From NCBI RefSeq assembly GCF_000004825.1, contig NW_008805089.1, forward strand, positions 1,178,001-1,242,000: a DNA stretch of 64,000 bases, read 5' to 3'. Made by a program: the position numbers and the translations under genes. The stretch is from Heterostelium album PN500. Its lineage: Eukaryota > Evosea > Eumycetozoa > Acytosteliales > Acytosteliaceae. Each line of letters begins with the position of its first letter. Positions within the stretch are counted from its first letter, which is position 1. The notes under the pieces were generated by a model. The model did not search any database and was not told the origin of the DNA. It was given only the letters and a program-made list of their open reading frames with translations. Of this stretch, positions 12,525 to 24,453 are shown piece by piece.

Positions 12525-12932
12525 AAAAAACATAATAATATTAAAGAAATCCAAGTTTTATCTATTCTATTTATCTATACATTTAAAAAAGTTTTATGAT
12601 TTTATTTTTTTTTATTTATTTTATTTTTTTATTTACAAAAAAAGTATTATTGGTTGATTGTTGTTTGTTTTATTCTGTATTAATATTACAGAGAGAACCA
12701 AAATTAACTATATAATTGGGTATGTGAATTATTATTTATAAAATTAGAGTTGAAGTTGATGAGTTGGTGGAGAATTTAAAAAAACCAGTCCAAACAAGTT
12801 GAAGTATTATTGATGATTATGATTTTGGTAAAATATATAAATGAATGAATGTTAACATTGCTGTTTCAAGTGGTGCTCTTTTTGAAATCTGTGTACCTAT
12901 GTAATTACTATATATCCTATCCTCTCCTATCT
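12525..12932. other. Convergent 3' intergenic region
   Basis: About 400 bp of A+T-rich DNA lie between the stops of two convergent genes. T-runs and AATAAA-like words that could serve as poly(A) signals are present. I see no gene here. Confidence 0.5.
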
Positions 12933-13805
12933 TTAACAACCACAATATCCACCTTGTTGATTTGATTCATCTGCAGAAACGGTTGCTTTGATCTTCTTTT
13001 TCTTATTTTCATTATCCTCGCTAAGTGATGGTGTTTCAATAATCTAAAATAGTAATAATAATAATAATAATAATAAAACAAAATATTTAGTAACTGTTAT
13101 TTATATTATGTTTCTTCTGACTTTTCATTAATTTATAACTAACTTACCTTATGTGCAAGTTCTTCGAAAGCTTGTTGAATTCCAATCTTTGTCTTTGCAC
13201 TACATTCGATGAAAAACATTGCTTTGCTCTTGGCAAACTCTAAACCTTCTTCTCTGGTGACCTCTCTGTTTTCTTTATCTATCTTATTTCCTACAAGTAA
13301 TTTTACTACGTTTGCTCTGTTTGAGAATGTTTCGATTTCATTTAACCAGTATTGAAGATTCTTAAAGGTTTCTCTCTTTGTAACATCATAAGCTATTATT
13401 ATTTAATAAAACAATTAATAAAAGTCTCTTTTTTTTTTTTTATATATATGTTGTGCGTATCTACCAAATGAATGAAAACATACTTAAAATGATACCATGA
13501 GCACCACGGTAATAAGAACTGATCAATGCTCTGAATTTCTCTTGACCAGCAGTATCCCAAATACAAAGAGTAACAGATTTTCCATCGACCTCTACAGCTT
13601 TCATCTTAAACTCGACACCAATAGTACAAAGTAAGTCTTCATCGAAGGTATCATCTAAAAATCTCTTTACAATTGATGTCTAGACATGTTTATGTTGATA
13701 CTATCATTAATAACTTGATCTTAAAATGAATTACTAAACAAAACCTACCTTTCCTACATCACTATCACCAATCAACAATACTTTATAATTCTTTTCTTCT
13801 TCCAT
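12933..13805 (-). CDS. Rab-family small GTPase, Rab18-like (RabC type)
   Basis: Four exons, 13805-13749, 13679-13484, 13392-13148 and 13043-12933, give 202 residues. Nucleotide-binding motifs are complete: GDSDVGKTS (P-loop), TIGVEFK (switch I Thr), [10 protein letters not shown] (switch II), GNKIDKE and ECSAK. The stretches [27 protein letters not shown] and FEELAHKIIETP follow human Rab18 more closely than other Rabs. The tail ends GGYCGC, a CxC double-prenylation site. Rab18 acts at ER-lipid droplet and ER-Golgi contacts; in Dictyostelium the Rab18-like protein is usually called RabC, though the orthology is inferred. The first intron splits the P-loop directly after its Lys. Confidence 0.93.
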
Positions 13806-14472
13806 ATTATATTATCTTTGTTAAAAAAACTATTAAAACTAAACTAACTACTTAAAACTATTAAAGGATATCTATCTATGTAACTATGATTATTAAAATG
13901 ATTATATAAATATTTATAGATATTAATTATTATGATAAATAAATAAAAAGAACCAAAAAAATTGAGAATTGACTTGGACACGTATATAGATGAAAGGGTG
14001 ATTTTTTTTTTTTAATTTAATTTTAATTTTTTTCAAATATTAATAAATATTTTATAATTTTATATCTTTTAAAAACGAATAAAAGTAATACTAATATGAT
14101 AAAACTAACTAGAAAATTTTGAATTTATATGCTTAGGTTTTTAAAAAAAATAAAAAATTAAATTGTGAAGTTCTAAGTGAGTTGACTTAGCCAATCTAAT
14201 CGCAGTTGTGACACAATTTTCTTGAAAAATCTTTCTCAAAAAAATCGTAATAGATAGAAAAGTTACTTGAATATAATATATATTTGATTTATTATTAAGA
14301 TAAAATAAGTTAAAATAAAATTAAATATCTATCTGATTATTTTTATTATTGCTATTAACATTTATCACTAATTTAACAAAATATTGGGATTTGTTGTTTT
14401 TGTTTTTGTTTTGTTTTGTTTTCTTTTTATACAAATATTATTGAAATAACACTTTAGAGTATCACCACTGAT
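13806..14472. other. AT-rich intergenic region
   Basis: About 670 bp upstream of the Rab gene and downstream of the CD36-like gene. It consists of A/T homopolymers and short mixed stretches (for example around 14160-14230). I find no supported gene, RNA or repeat. Confidence 0.4.
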
Positions 14473-17341
14473 CTAAGTTGAGTTGATTGATTCATATCCA
14501 TTCAATCTTCTATGTCTGACTGCTGAGATAACAACCATGACAACACCGGCAACAAACATTAATGAACCAACCAAAGCCATAACTACAACTGGAACAATCT
14601 TCAACTCTCTCAATTGTTTGAGTTGCTTGGCCAAATTATCCAAAGTCTTGTCGGATGGTGTAGCGGTTTGACCGATCTTCCATGATGGGTAGTAGATACC
14701 GTTGGTTACGTTGGTAAAGAATGCAAAAGTATCATCCCAACCGTTGTTCTCGTACAAGAAGTTTACTTGCAACTTGAGGTTATAGTACAAAGCGTTACCG
14801 GAAGTTGGCTCCAAATCCAATGGAATGGCGGCATTCTCATAGGATGGGTTCATACCGTTGACACGTGATGAAATGTTGGTTGGTACTTCCCACATATCCC
14901 AGAGGGTGACGAAAGTTGGAACACCCTGTTGGAGTGCAGTGAGATTGGCAAATCCATCGTATTGGGTGTAGAAAATGTCTGGTGATGCTGGGAAAGAGTC
15001 GTTCTGGAGATAGTATCTACGGGTCTTGATGTCGTGAACCGAAGTGTCGTTGTGATAGTTCAATGTGACTGGACGGAATACATTCTCTTCGAAAATGGTC
15101 AATGTTTCCATCAGTCCTTGGTTTGGTGCGAATTGACCGCTCTCAGTGTAACCGGTGACGTTGACGGCTGGTGGTCCCCAGAAGTTGAGTTGAGTTTGAC
15201 CTTGCCACTTGATGAGAAAGTTGGTCAAGAGATTGTCGTCCTTACCGGTGTGAATGGTGGTTGGTTGGGCGACAGTGTTGTTGACCTGAAGGGCACATGG
15301 ATTTGGTGCGCTCAAGAAGTCCAAGATTGGATCGTTGCAACCCCAGAGCCAGTCGTAGGCGGACTTGGTAACGATCAAACCGTTGTTCTTGAGGAGTTGG
15401 GAAAAGTACTTGTAGATGAAAGCGGTTGGAATGACATTACCGATGGCGTTACCCAAAACATTGATGGTACTAGCATCGAGATTCCAAACGTTTGGAGCTT
15501 GACCTAATGACATCAACAAGAAAGTTAGACCACCGTTACCTGTGGAGAGACTGACATTTCCAGAGTTGAAGCAAATGTCGTAAAAGACAGGCATTGTGAT
15601 ATTGGTGCTTGGATCGAATCCCAAGAATTCAACTGGAGTTGAACCATTAAATGGATTACCAATGAAATTGAATGAGGTAATACTATTTTGATTCAAAAGA
15701 GTACCCTATGATTTGTTTAATAAAGATTGATTAGTAAATATGTGAACCAACTAAAGTTCTGGTGACTATTATTGTGATAAATTACATTGTATAATTGACA
15801 GAAAGCAATCATTGATGCATCTGTGATGTTACATGTTTGGAGAATTGCCTTGGCGGTGACTGCTTCAGCAAAGGTAGAGTAGAACCATTGTCCAACGATT
15901 TGGAGTTGAGCTTGGGTGATACCGGTACCGTTCATCAAGTTGCTGGCACTGGTAGCATCACCACTGTAGGCATTGAACCAGGTAAGCATACCTTGAGTAT
16001 TCAACAATGAAAGTGAATCGGTACTGTTAAAGATAATAGCAGCGGATACACTGGAAATACCGGATCCAACTTGAGCATTAAGACTTGTAAGCATACCATT
16101 CCAATTACCATCGGCTGGCAACTAACAATGATAACGAGTGTGTAATAACAAAACAATATCAATATTACTGAACATTATGATAAATATTAAAAGATAATAT
16201 GTTTGTTTACTTACGGTAGTTGAGTTTGCCCAATTGGTGTAGAAAGTTTGGATATCATTACCGATTTGTCCCAACAAAGCGGTCAATGAGCTTTGGAATG
16301 CTGGAATACCATTGTAGGCATTGATAAAGTTAAGAACTGGTTGAGAGTTCAATGATTTAAGGGTAACTCTTTAATAATATAATCATAGTAATATTTGATG
16401 TTAGGTGGAATATAGGAATGAATATTTAAAGTATACATACGGGATACCTGGGAATGGGATGACATTCAAGAAAATACTGGCTTTAGCGTTTTGAGAAACC
16501 AATGTTTGGGTAAGACCAAGATATGCTGGATTAATGTTGGTAATCATCATGTCCTCTGACAACTCATTGTTGTTCAAATCGAAAATATAGGTCTTTGTTT
16601 GTGTGTAGGTAGCTTGGTTACCATTGTCGGCGAACGATACATCTGTGTAGTTCCATTCGTATTTATAGTTGAATGGACCGATTTGTGAGTAGTTTGCAAC
16701 ACCTCCTGCCAAAACTTCTTCTGGATTGGTCTGAAATGAATCAACAATACAAAAAAATTAATAAAAATAGTTAAAAATTTGCAAAAAAAATCTGTAAAAA
16801 AAGCGTGTGATCGAACTGGTTGGATCATGATCTGCAGAACTGTTGAGTTGTAACCTAAAAATGATTTTTTTTTTCAAATAAAAAAACATCAAAATAAAAA
16901 CAACTTTGCAATTCCTACAATGTTTGTAATTTAATTTTTTTTTTGAATGGTAACTGAAATGTTTTGTTGTTTTTGTGTTGTATTGTGTGTCTAACCATCC
17001 TAATAATATAAGAGAGAATAGAGAGTGTTTTCTACATACCAAATTGTAGGCGTAATAATATTGAAGGAAATAATTGTCTATAGAGGATTGACCTAACCAA
17101 TTATCATAATATGAACTTGACTGTATAGTTGATTTTTAAAGAGTTAGAGAATGTCGGAGTATGATTGTTTACCTTAATTAATTATACATACACTTGAAGA
17201 TACAATAACATTCTCTGCAACTGCATTTTCACCGACTTTCTTTACAACTGATGGAATTAAAGCTAATGAAATTACAAAGGCAGCAATACCTACTGCTGCC
17301 AATATAACTCCACCAACCATACAACCTCTTAAATTTACCAT
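14473..17341 (-). CDS. CD36/LIMP-2 family lysosomal/phagosomal membrane protein
   Basis: Six exons, 17341-17192, 17120-17040, 16730-16441, 16368-16215, 16121-15786 and 15705-14473, give 747 residues in a continuous frame. The topology is that of the CD36 family: a short cytosolic start, a TM segment (about 8-32), a large lumenal domain with many N-glycosylation sequons and several Cys, a second TM (about 714-734) and a 13-residue tail. The family signature TNPEEVLAGG follows the third splice junction. The tail carries GYESI (740-744), a GYxxPhi lysosomal sorting signal. Dictyostelium has three members (LmpA, LmpB, LmpC) that act in phagosome and lysosome function and lipid/protein uptake; I cannot tell which this matches. 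The intron 17039-16731 is unusually long, at about 310 nt. Confidence 0.9.
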
Positions 17342-18710
17342 TTTCTAAAAAAGAGGATTTTATATATTTTAAATATACTAATTATTTATAAGATAAAATA
17401 AGTTATTTTACAAATATATACAGATATATATATAGTGTGTATGTTTATTTATATATATATATATATAATATATTTGATTGATAGATTAATTTGAATTGGT
17501 TTTGTTACAGATTATTTAATTAGGGGTTTGAAATTGAAAAAAAAAAATTAGTAAATAATTGAAAAAAAAAACAAAAAAGATAAAAAAACTGATTAATGGA
17601 TAAAATTTTATAATGAGGAACTTACCGGTATTAAAAAAAAACTATCTCCTAAAGGTGTAATTGAAAATTACAAAAAAAAAAAAAAAAAAAAAGTTCGGCT
17701 ATTTGAAAAAAAAAAAGAAAAAGTGTAAAGACAATTATAATACTCTACTAATTTGATCAATTAATGAATTATTTTGAAAATGGTAAAAATATAAATATCA
17801 AGGTAAGAAACAGAAAATATATTAAAGTTATTTATATTAATGTTTTTTTTCTTTGGTTGTTGATTGATATTTTTTTTTTTAAATTTTAGGATAAAAAAAT
17901 GAACAATTCAATTGCAAATTTACTTTTAATGCATGTTTCCAAATTTTGTTGACAGCATTGTTTAGCACACGGAAAGTGGATATTTAGATTGAAAAGATCC
18001 AAATTTTGGAGCTAAAGACCCGGAGCACCTGTTTCAATAGGGGACCGTAGATTTTACCCCCCTTTTTTTGATTAGTGGGAAGAATTGGCACACAAAAAAA
18101 AACACAATGAACTTTTTTCATTTGGGATTTTGAAAAATATCAGTTCTTAAATTGATAATGTCATCGTAGAGAAAATGACGTTTACAACTAATCTAACTTT
18201 TTGTAAATTTCTTTTAGAATAAGAATATTAAAATTCATATATTTATAAATAAATAAAAACTTTTGATAATGTCATCTGATTTTTTCCAACCTTTTTATTA
18301 TTTCATCACTTTAAAAAAAGTGTAAGAGAAAGAGGAATACAATTCAATTCTTATTTCTTTCTTTTGCATGAGATTCATGGTGAAAAAAAATCTTAAAAGG
18401 AAAAAAAAAAATAAAGCGTAGTGTATTTTCTATATTTTATCTTATCTACATTATATTTTTTTTTAATATTTATTTACTATAAATTAATCTTTGTTGGAAT
18501 GAAAGAATTGGTTTGATTGAACATGTTTATAATTCGTTTGGTTCGTACTTTTCGATTGGTATTTCACCATTTAGAACTTTAATCTGAGGTGGTTTGTTGG
18601 GGTATAAAATAATAATTGGGTTGAAGGAGAGGAAATTGGTTTGTTTGATTTGATGATTATTTATATATTTTGGTAATTGTTTTTTTTTTTGTTATTTAAA
18701 AAGTATTATC
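17342..18710. other. Intergenic region with one GC-richer island
   Basis: Upstream of the CD36-like gene and downstream of the IQGAP-like gene. It is mostly A+T with long homopolymers (a 20-base A run near 17670). A clearly less AT-rich block at about 17940-18069 ends in a small hairpin followed by seven T; it is listed separately. I see no protein gene. Confidence 0.5.
17940..18069 (+). ncRNA. Candidate non-coding RNA: GC-rich island with terminal hairpin and T-run
   Basis: In a genome where non-coding DNA is almost only A and T, this block of about 130 bp has near-balanced composition. It contains GGAGCTAAAGACCCGGAGCA and has no open frame. It closes with AGGGG (18039-18043) pairing to CCCCT (18059-18063) and then runs into seven T, a layout compatible with a polymerase III transcript end. 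I found no tRNA cloverleaf and no known RNA family. A decayed gene fragment is the alternative. Confidence 0.3.
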
Positions 18711-21553
18711 TTATTTAATTTTCTTTAGGAAATGTCTGTTCAAAAGATGTAATGTCATATTTACATCCAATACAATATTTTCGAGTTTCAAAACGGGGAT
18801 ACCAGCGGATGCTTTCTCAAGGAGATCGTCTAACTCCAAAGTAATCGATCCAGCAGTTGCTATACCAATCTTGGCTTCAATGTCGAAAATACCTGGTGTG
18901 TCGGTGGAAATATAGAAATTGGTTGCACCATGTGATATCTTTGGAATATCTGACTCTACAATGATACCCTTCTTTGTTAGTTCTTTGTATGACATCTTTA
19001 CCGGTTTATTTGCTTTCTTTTTACTATAGTTTATTGATCGTTAGTATATTAGTAAATTTAACCTATTATTAATTAATCAATTTCATAAACTTACTCTTTA
19101 CTTGAATAATGAGCTAAAACATCCTTGAGATATGAAGTGTAGTGTTGAATTTGTTCGTTGAGGTAGCTTTGATGTTTTCTGAGATCACGCAAGGCAATGG
19201 TGAGACGCATTCTCTCTTTTCTTTGATGTTCACGGATCTCTTGTCTGTTGATGACTTCGAGTGCGATCATTCTGATGAAACCTTCGTATTGGTTGGTTGG
19301 GGTGATTGTACCTTCATTCTCCATCTTTTTCAAATTCTCAATGATCTTCTCAGAGTTGGCGGTGAGTTGAGCGTTTCCAGTTTGTTGTCCGTGGAGGGCA
19401 GCACCCTTGAGGATGGCAACAAAGTCGTCTTTGGAGTCGGCCGATTTCTTTGATTGGATAGGAATCGATCTGAATACCTGCAATACCAACTCTTTGGTTT
19501 CGGCCAACAACGATGCAGAGGTGGAAATCTCACGCTCCATGTGTTCCTTGAAACGATTGGTCAAGGTGAGCTGGATCTCACGGTCGTTCTCCTCACTGAC
19601 TTCGAGTGGTGGTGGCAACGACTTGAGGATCATCTCCAACGGGTCTTCTTTGTCCTTCATCTTTAAAAACTTGAGATTCGTCATCAATAGGTGATGTGTC
19701 TGTGAAATTTCACCGAGGGTCACTACGACCACTGGATTCAACTTGAGTGTCAACTCGTTGTACTTGTCGACTCTCAAGTACTCTGATGGATCGGTGACTT
19801 GAATCAAGTCATCAAAGTATTGTCTGACCATATCGGTTCTCGACAGAATCCACGTGTTCAACGGTTGCATCCATCTCTCACCACCTTGATTTTGGAATGT
19901 CTTTAATGTAAACAAATGTTGTAATACTTTTGCAATCTATAGAAATAATAGATAATTAAATTGTTAAAAACAAGTGAAATCCAAATAACAAAACAAAACA
20001 AAACAACTATAACTTACATTAACTAAATTCTTTCTTGAATTCATTGACAATTCTTTCTTTATGATTTCAAAGGCGTCGGGAGTTACAATTGCAAGATTCA
20101 TGAAACGATAGTAAACGAAATAACCAATGACTTTGGCGATTTCGTCGCTGGTCGATTCAAAGTTTTGTTTGGAGATGCTGTGGATCTGCTTGCATATCCA
20201 TCTGATACCGTAGGGAAGACGATTCAATGACTCGATGATACCCTTGAAGAACAACTCGCAGATCTGTATACATTTTTCGACACGTGGTGCAAGAATGTCC
20301 TGTACCTCCTTCAACTGGAGGATCTGCTCCTCAGCGAGTCCTCTGTTCATGGTACTCTTTGCACCGGTTTGAATCTCTTGCTCACTGATCATATTCTGAT
20401 AGATCTGAACGGCATTCAACTCCAAATTCAAATCCGGTGCATTGATAACGTGATTCTCGAGAATTGGCGCAATTATTTGATTCAAAAATTCGTGTCCTTG
20501 CTTTCTACGTGTGTATGTAATAATCATCTTTGGCACCACAGAGTCTACAGAGATAAGATCACCAGCCGATTTAATACCCGACATTTCTTGTCCAATAGCC
20601 AACTATTAAATAGAAAGAAAAAGAGAAGAAGAAAAAGAAGAGATAAACAAGTTAATATTTAAAATTAAATTAACATTTAATGACAAGTTAACTACACATA
20701 CTCTGAATAAACTTAGAATTAAAAACTCTTCTCTTGGTGAAAAGGCATCACCAAACAATGTGAGAATAACAGTGTCCAAGAAGGAATCCATCTGGTCAGC
20801 TTGTACTTGTGTGACCAACTTGGCAAGATAATGTGGTTCTGTTTGGAGTAAATAGAAAAGATTTTGATATGATTCGATTTGTTTACCATCTAGATTAACA
20901 TTTTCATTTCCATCTGTCTTTTTCTTTTTAGATTTCTTTTTCTCTTCACTTGCAAGTAATTCCTATTAATGAATATGTTAGTTTGTTTGCTTCTTATACC
21001 AATCATTCATTCATTCATTAACTATGATAATTACTTTAATATTTGATCTATGTTTAATTAATAATGCTATACGTTTATCTAATTTAGTGAGATCTCTCTC
21101 GAGTAGATGATTACGACGAATCTCTGCAATCATGTTACGCTTCAACTCTTGAATCTCTGCAATCCAATCGGTTTCGATGTCCTCTTTCTGTTTGTTGAGC
21201 AGTGATTGAATCTCCGATACACAGAGGTTGCCAGAGGAGAGACGTTCCTCATTCATCTTTGCCTGGATGAGTTCACGCAGTGCAATTCTGGCGTTGAGCA
21301 GGGTGACTATTACCTGACGCTCTTCGAACCACGGTGAGCTCTTGTCGTCCTTGAAGGAGTACGGACGAATCTCCTTGTTCATAGTGAGCCAACGCTGTTC
21401 ACGCATCGAATTGATCTCGCTGATAGTCAACTTTTGATTCTCGTCAGAGTTACTCGATGAGTCGTCATCCAACAGGACTACATCTTCATCGTCGTCGATA
21501 ATAAATTGATGATCGCTACTACTTGTTGACATTGTTCTTTGTTTTGGTTCCAT
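18711..21553 (-). CDS. IQGAP-related RasGAP-domain protein (DGAP1/GAPA type)
   Basis: Five exons, 21553-21035, 20962-20702, 20602-20018, 19936-19095 and 19023-18711, give 839 residues, close to Dictyostelium DGAP1 and GAPA. A Ser/Asp-rich head and a coiled-coil stretch (about 50-200) precede a GAP-related domain containing SLFRLAIGQEM, PYGIRWICKQI and YYRFMNLAIVTPDAFEII. The C-terminal RasGAP_C region holds LNPVVVVTLGEI and, at the end, VLKLENIVLDVN. There are no CH domain or IQ motifs, as in the short Dictyostelium IQGAPs. Those bind Rac1-GTP and cortexillins and control cytokinesis and cortical F-actin rather than acting as GAPs. In the family motif YYRYMNPAIV this protein has Leu for Pro. 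Confidence 0.93.
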
Positions 21554-23154
21554 TACTTCTTTTTTTTTTTGATAATAATAATAATAATAATAATATTACA
21601 AAATAAATATTAATAATTAATAATCTAAAAATCTAATAAATCATAAATTCTAGATCTAATTTTATAACACACAAACAAAAATAATAAAATAAAATAACCA
21701 CAAAATCAATTGAATTTTCAAAACCACAAACAAACACTTTTTTTTTTTTTTTGTTCAAAAGTAAAACAAAATAAAAAAAACTAAAAAAAGAATAAAAAAA
21801 CAACAACAAACGATGCAAATAATATGGAATTCGATTGGGGGTGGTATCTACCCTTTAACAGTGTAATAAAATAATAATATAATACAAATACTTTATCAGA
21901 TAAATCCAATTTGAAAGATAGGATAAGATAAATTTTAGTTATTATAAAATATTTTATCGTTTTTGTTTTGTTCTATTGTTTTTTTTTTTTTTTTTTTGTT
22001 TTTGCACAATTGCATTTGCACTCTGTGCCAATTTTCTCAATGTTATTATATCTCTGAATAGTAATAGTTATTTAAGATAATTAAATATTTAGATTGGGTG
22101 ATAGATACCCATCTTTTGGGTGGTGTGTGTATAATTTTAATGATTGGAGGTGGTGATTGTCTGATTGTTGTTATTAATTAATTTATCTGTGTGTGAGTAT
22201 TTCAACACATGTCAACTAGCTCCAAAAACAAAAAACAATCAAAAAAGATAATAAAAGAGATCTATCTAAATAAATAAATAATATACATTGACACCTACGT
22301 AGACTACTAATCTTAATATTACTGTTTTTTTCTTCAAATAAACATAAATAATTATTATTTAGTTTAGTAAACTTTAAGTTGATTTGTTTGTTTGTGTTGT
22401 TTTATTTTTATCCTGTTGTTATTTATGATTTATTTATTTATTATAATTATGTTCTTATATATATATTATTTGTTACCTTGTTTATACACAATAATAAAAA
22501 TAACAATTAAATATTTCAAAAAACAAAAATAATAGATTTTTTTGTCACGATAAAACAAAAAATGAGAAAATGGGTTTTTGTTTTTTTGAAAAAAAATATT
22601 TATTTGAAAAATTGCATTAAGATAAAATAATTTCATCTTTTAATAGTGTTTTTAAGTTCAGCAATCACATTGCACCTAAAAGAGACACAAAAATTTCTTG
22701 AAAGTGATTGGTTTTTTTTTTGTATTTTTTTTTTTATATTTTTTGTCGCAAAAATTGTATTACTGTTCTGTAAAGGAGCGAAGATTGTCAGCAAATTTAT
22801 TTGCAATCTTAAAAAATAGAAAGATGTAAGGTTCGGTTCGGTTTAAAGTGATTTTACTTTTTTTGTATAAATTTAATTAATTAATTAATCAAACATCGCT
22901 TACCAATGGATTGATCAATCAAATGGTTGGATGGATTGGGTGGACACAACAAAGATATTAAAATAAAGATTTTTTCTTTTTTGGGTTGTTGTTTTAAGAT
23001 CTTCAAAAAGGGTTTGAGATAATCAAAACCTTTAATTTATTATATCAAGGTGGCTATCTATAAGACTATATAGATTACATTATTGTTTTGTTGTTGGAAT
23101 ATTATATTATTATTATGTGTGTGTAAAAAAATACTATAAAAAATTAATAAATTA
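21554..23154. other. AT-rich intergenic region
   Basis: About 1.6 kb between two minus-strand genes, containing the promoter of the IQGAP-like gene. T/A runs are long, for example 17-plus T near 21980. An imperfect hairpin lies at 22781-22810 (AAGATT and GCAAA arms). I could not support an open frame. Confidence 0.45.
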
Positions 23155-24453
23155 TTATTGTGTTTTACAATCCGATTTTTTCTTTTCGTGCGCCGATGGT
23201 GCTGAGCTTGATGAAGAAGAAGAGGAAGAAGTGGAAGAAGTGCTTGTACTTGAGGTTGATGTATTTCTTGAAGAGTTTGTATTACTATTATTATTTACAT
23301 TATTAGTGTTGTTTGTGGTAGTGGTTGTTGAGGGTGCTGGTGCTGGTGCGGGTGCTTGTTGTTGTGGTTGTGCCTGTTGTTGTTGTTGTTGTGGTTGGTA
23401 GTAAGTAGAAAAGTTTGGATTGGTATTGGTACGAATGTAGCCTGGCGGATAGGTAGGAGCATATCGTGCATGATTTGGATTAAATTGTGGATATTGGTAT
23501 TGATTATATCCGTTGGTTGTATTATAGTAATTTGGCATTGGTTGTTGTTGTTGTTGCTGTTGTTGATATGGATACTGTACTGAAGCACGCTGTTGCTGTG
23601 GTTGCTGTTGTTGTTGTTGTTGTGGTTGCTGTTGTGGTGGATGAGCGTCGTGATTATAGGTTTGTGGTTTGAAAATGGGTAGCGAATGGAGACCGTCTTG
23701 AATCTGACGAGTCCAAGATTTCTGTGTATCCAATTGCAAGGCTTTAGTGTAAGCTTGTTTACTCTCCTCGAAATAACCTAGCAGCCTTAGACACAATCCT
23801 TTTCTCATAAAGGCTTTAACTATTTGTTTTTTTATATTGTGTTGTTGGTCAGCATTATAATTTGACATAGTCTAAATATATTTTAACAAACTTACCATTT
23901 GTATCGTTTAATCTAATTGCTTCTTCACAATCCATTAGCGCTCTCTTGTATTGATGTAAATGTATATAGCATTGAGCACGATTGTTGAATAAAACACAAT
24001 TCTTTGGATCTGATGAATTTGTAGCCTTGTCGATTGCATTATTATAATGAGATATTGCTTGTGCATATTTATTGGCATAGTAGCAGTTGTTACCTGCTTC
24101 TTTTTCAGATTCAAGAGTTGTTCTACGGATATCATAAAAACAAATGTTAGTTTGACTAAATATATGGATGGTGATAGTGATTGTTGTAGTTTAGTTTAGT
24201 TTACATACCCATCGTCATCTTCTTTTGGTTTGACAGGTGCTATCATCTCACATAGAGATCTGATAGTGAATGCTGGATGTGTTGGTGATGGATCTTTTGA
24301 GCATACTGGACATTTATCGGGTTTAGACTCTAAACAACAATTCAGACAGAATTCGCAAAATGTATGACCACAGCTAGTATCGCATGCATCAACAAACGTA
24401 TCTGAGCAAATTGGACATGTCAACAGCTCAATATCAATCATAACCTCTGACAT
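23155..24453 (-). CDS. RING finger + TPR protein with Gln/Ser-rich tail
   Basis: Three exons, 24453-24209, 24122-23896 and 23819-23155, give 378 residues. A C3HC4 RING at about 13-55 reads CPICSDTF, CGHTFCEFC and CPVC. Three TPR-like helical pairs follow (about 90-205): KEAGNNCYYANKYAQAISHY, NNRAQCYIHLHQYKRALMD and KGLCLRLLGYFEESKQAYTK. The tail is Gln/Pro/Tyr-rich, then Ser/Thr/Asn-rich, ending EKKKSDCKTQ. RING domains usually recruit E2 enzymes and TPRs bind chaperones or other partners, so an E3 ubiquitin ligase with a protein-binding arm is the likely role. CHIP has TPR plus U-box in the opposite order, so this is not CHIP. Substrates are unknown. Confidence 0.85.

Noticed and set aside
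18001-18050. tRNA-like T-arm (CCTGTTTCAATAGG)
   Set aside because: No acceptor stem, D-arm or anticodon arm could be built around it.
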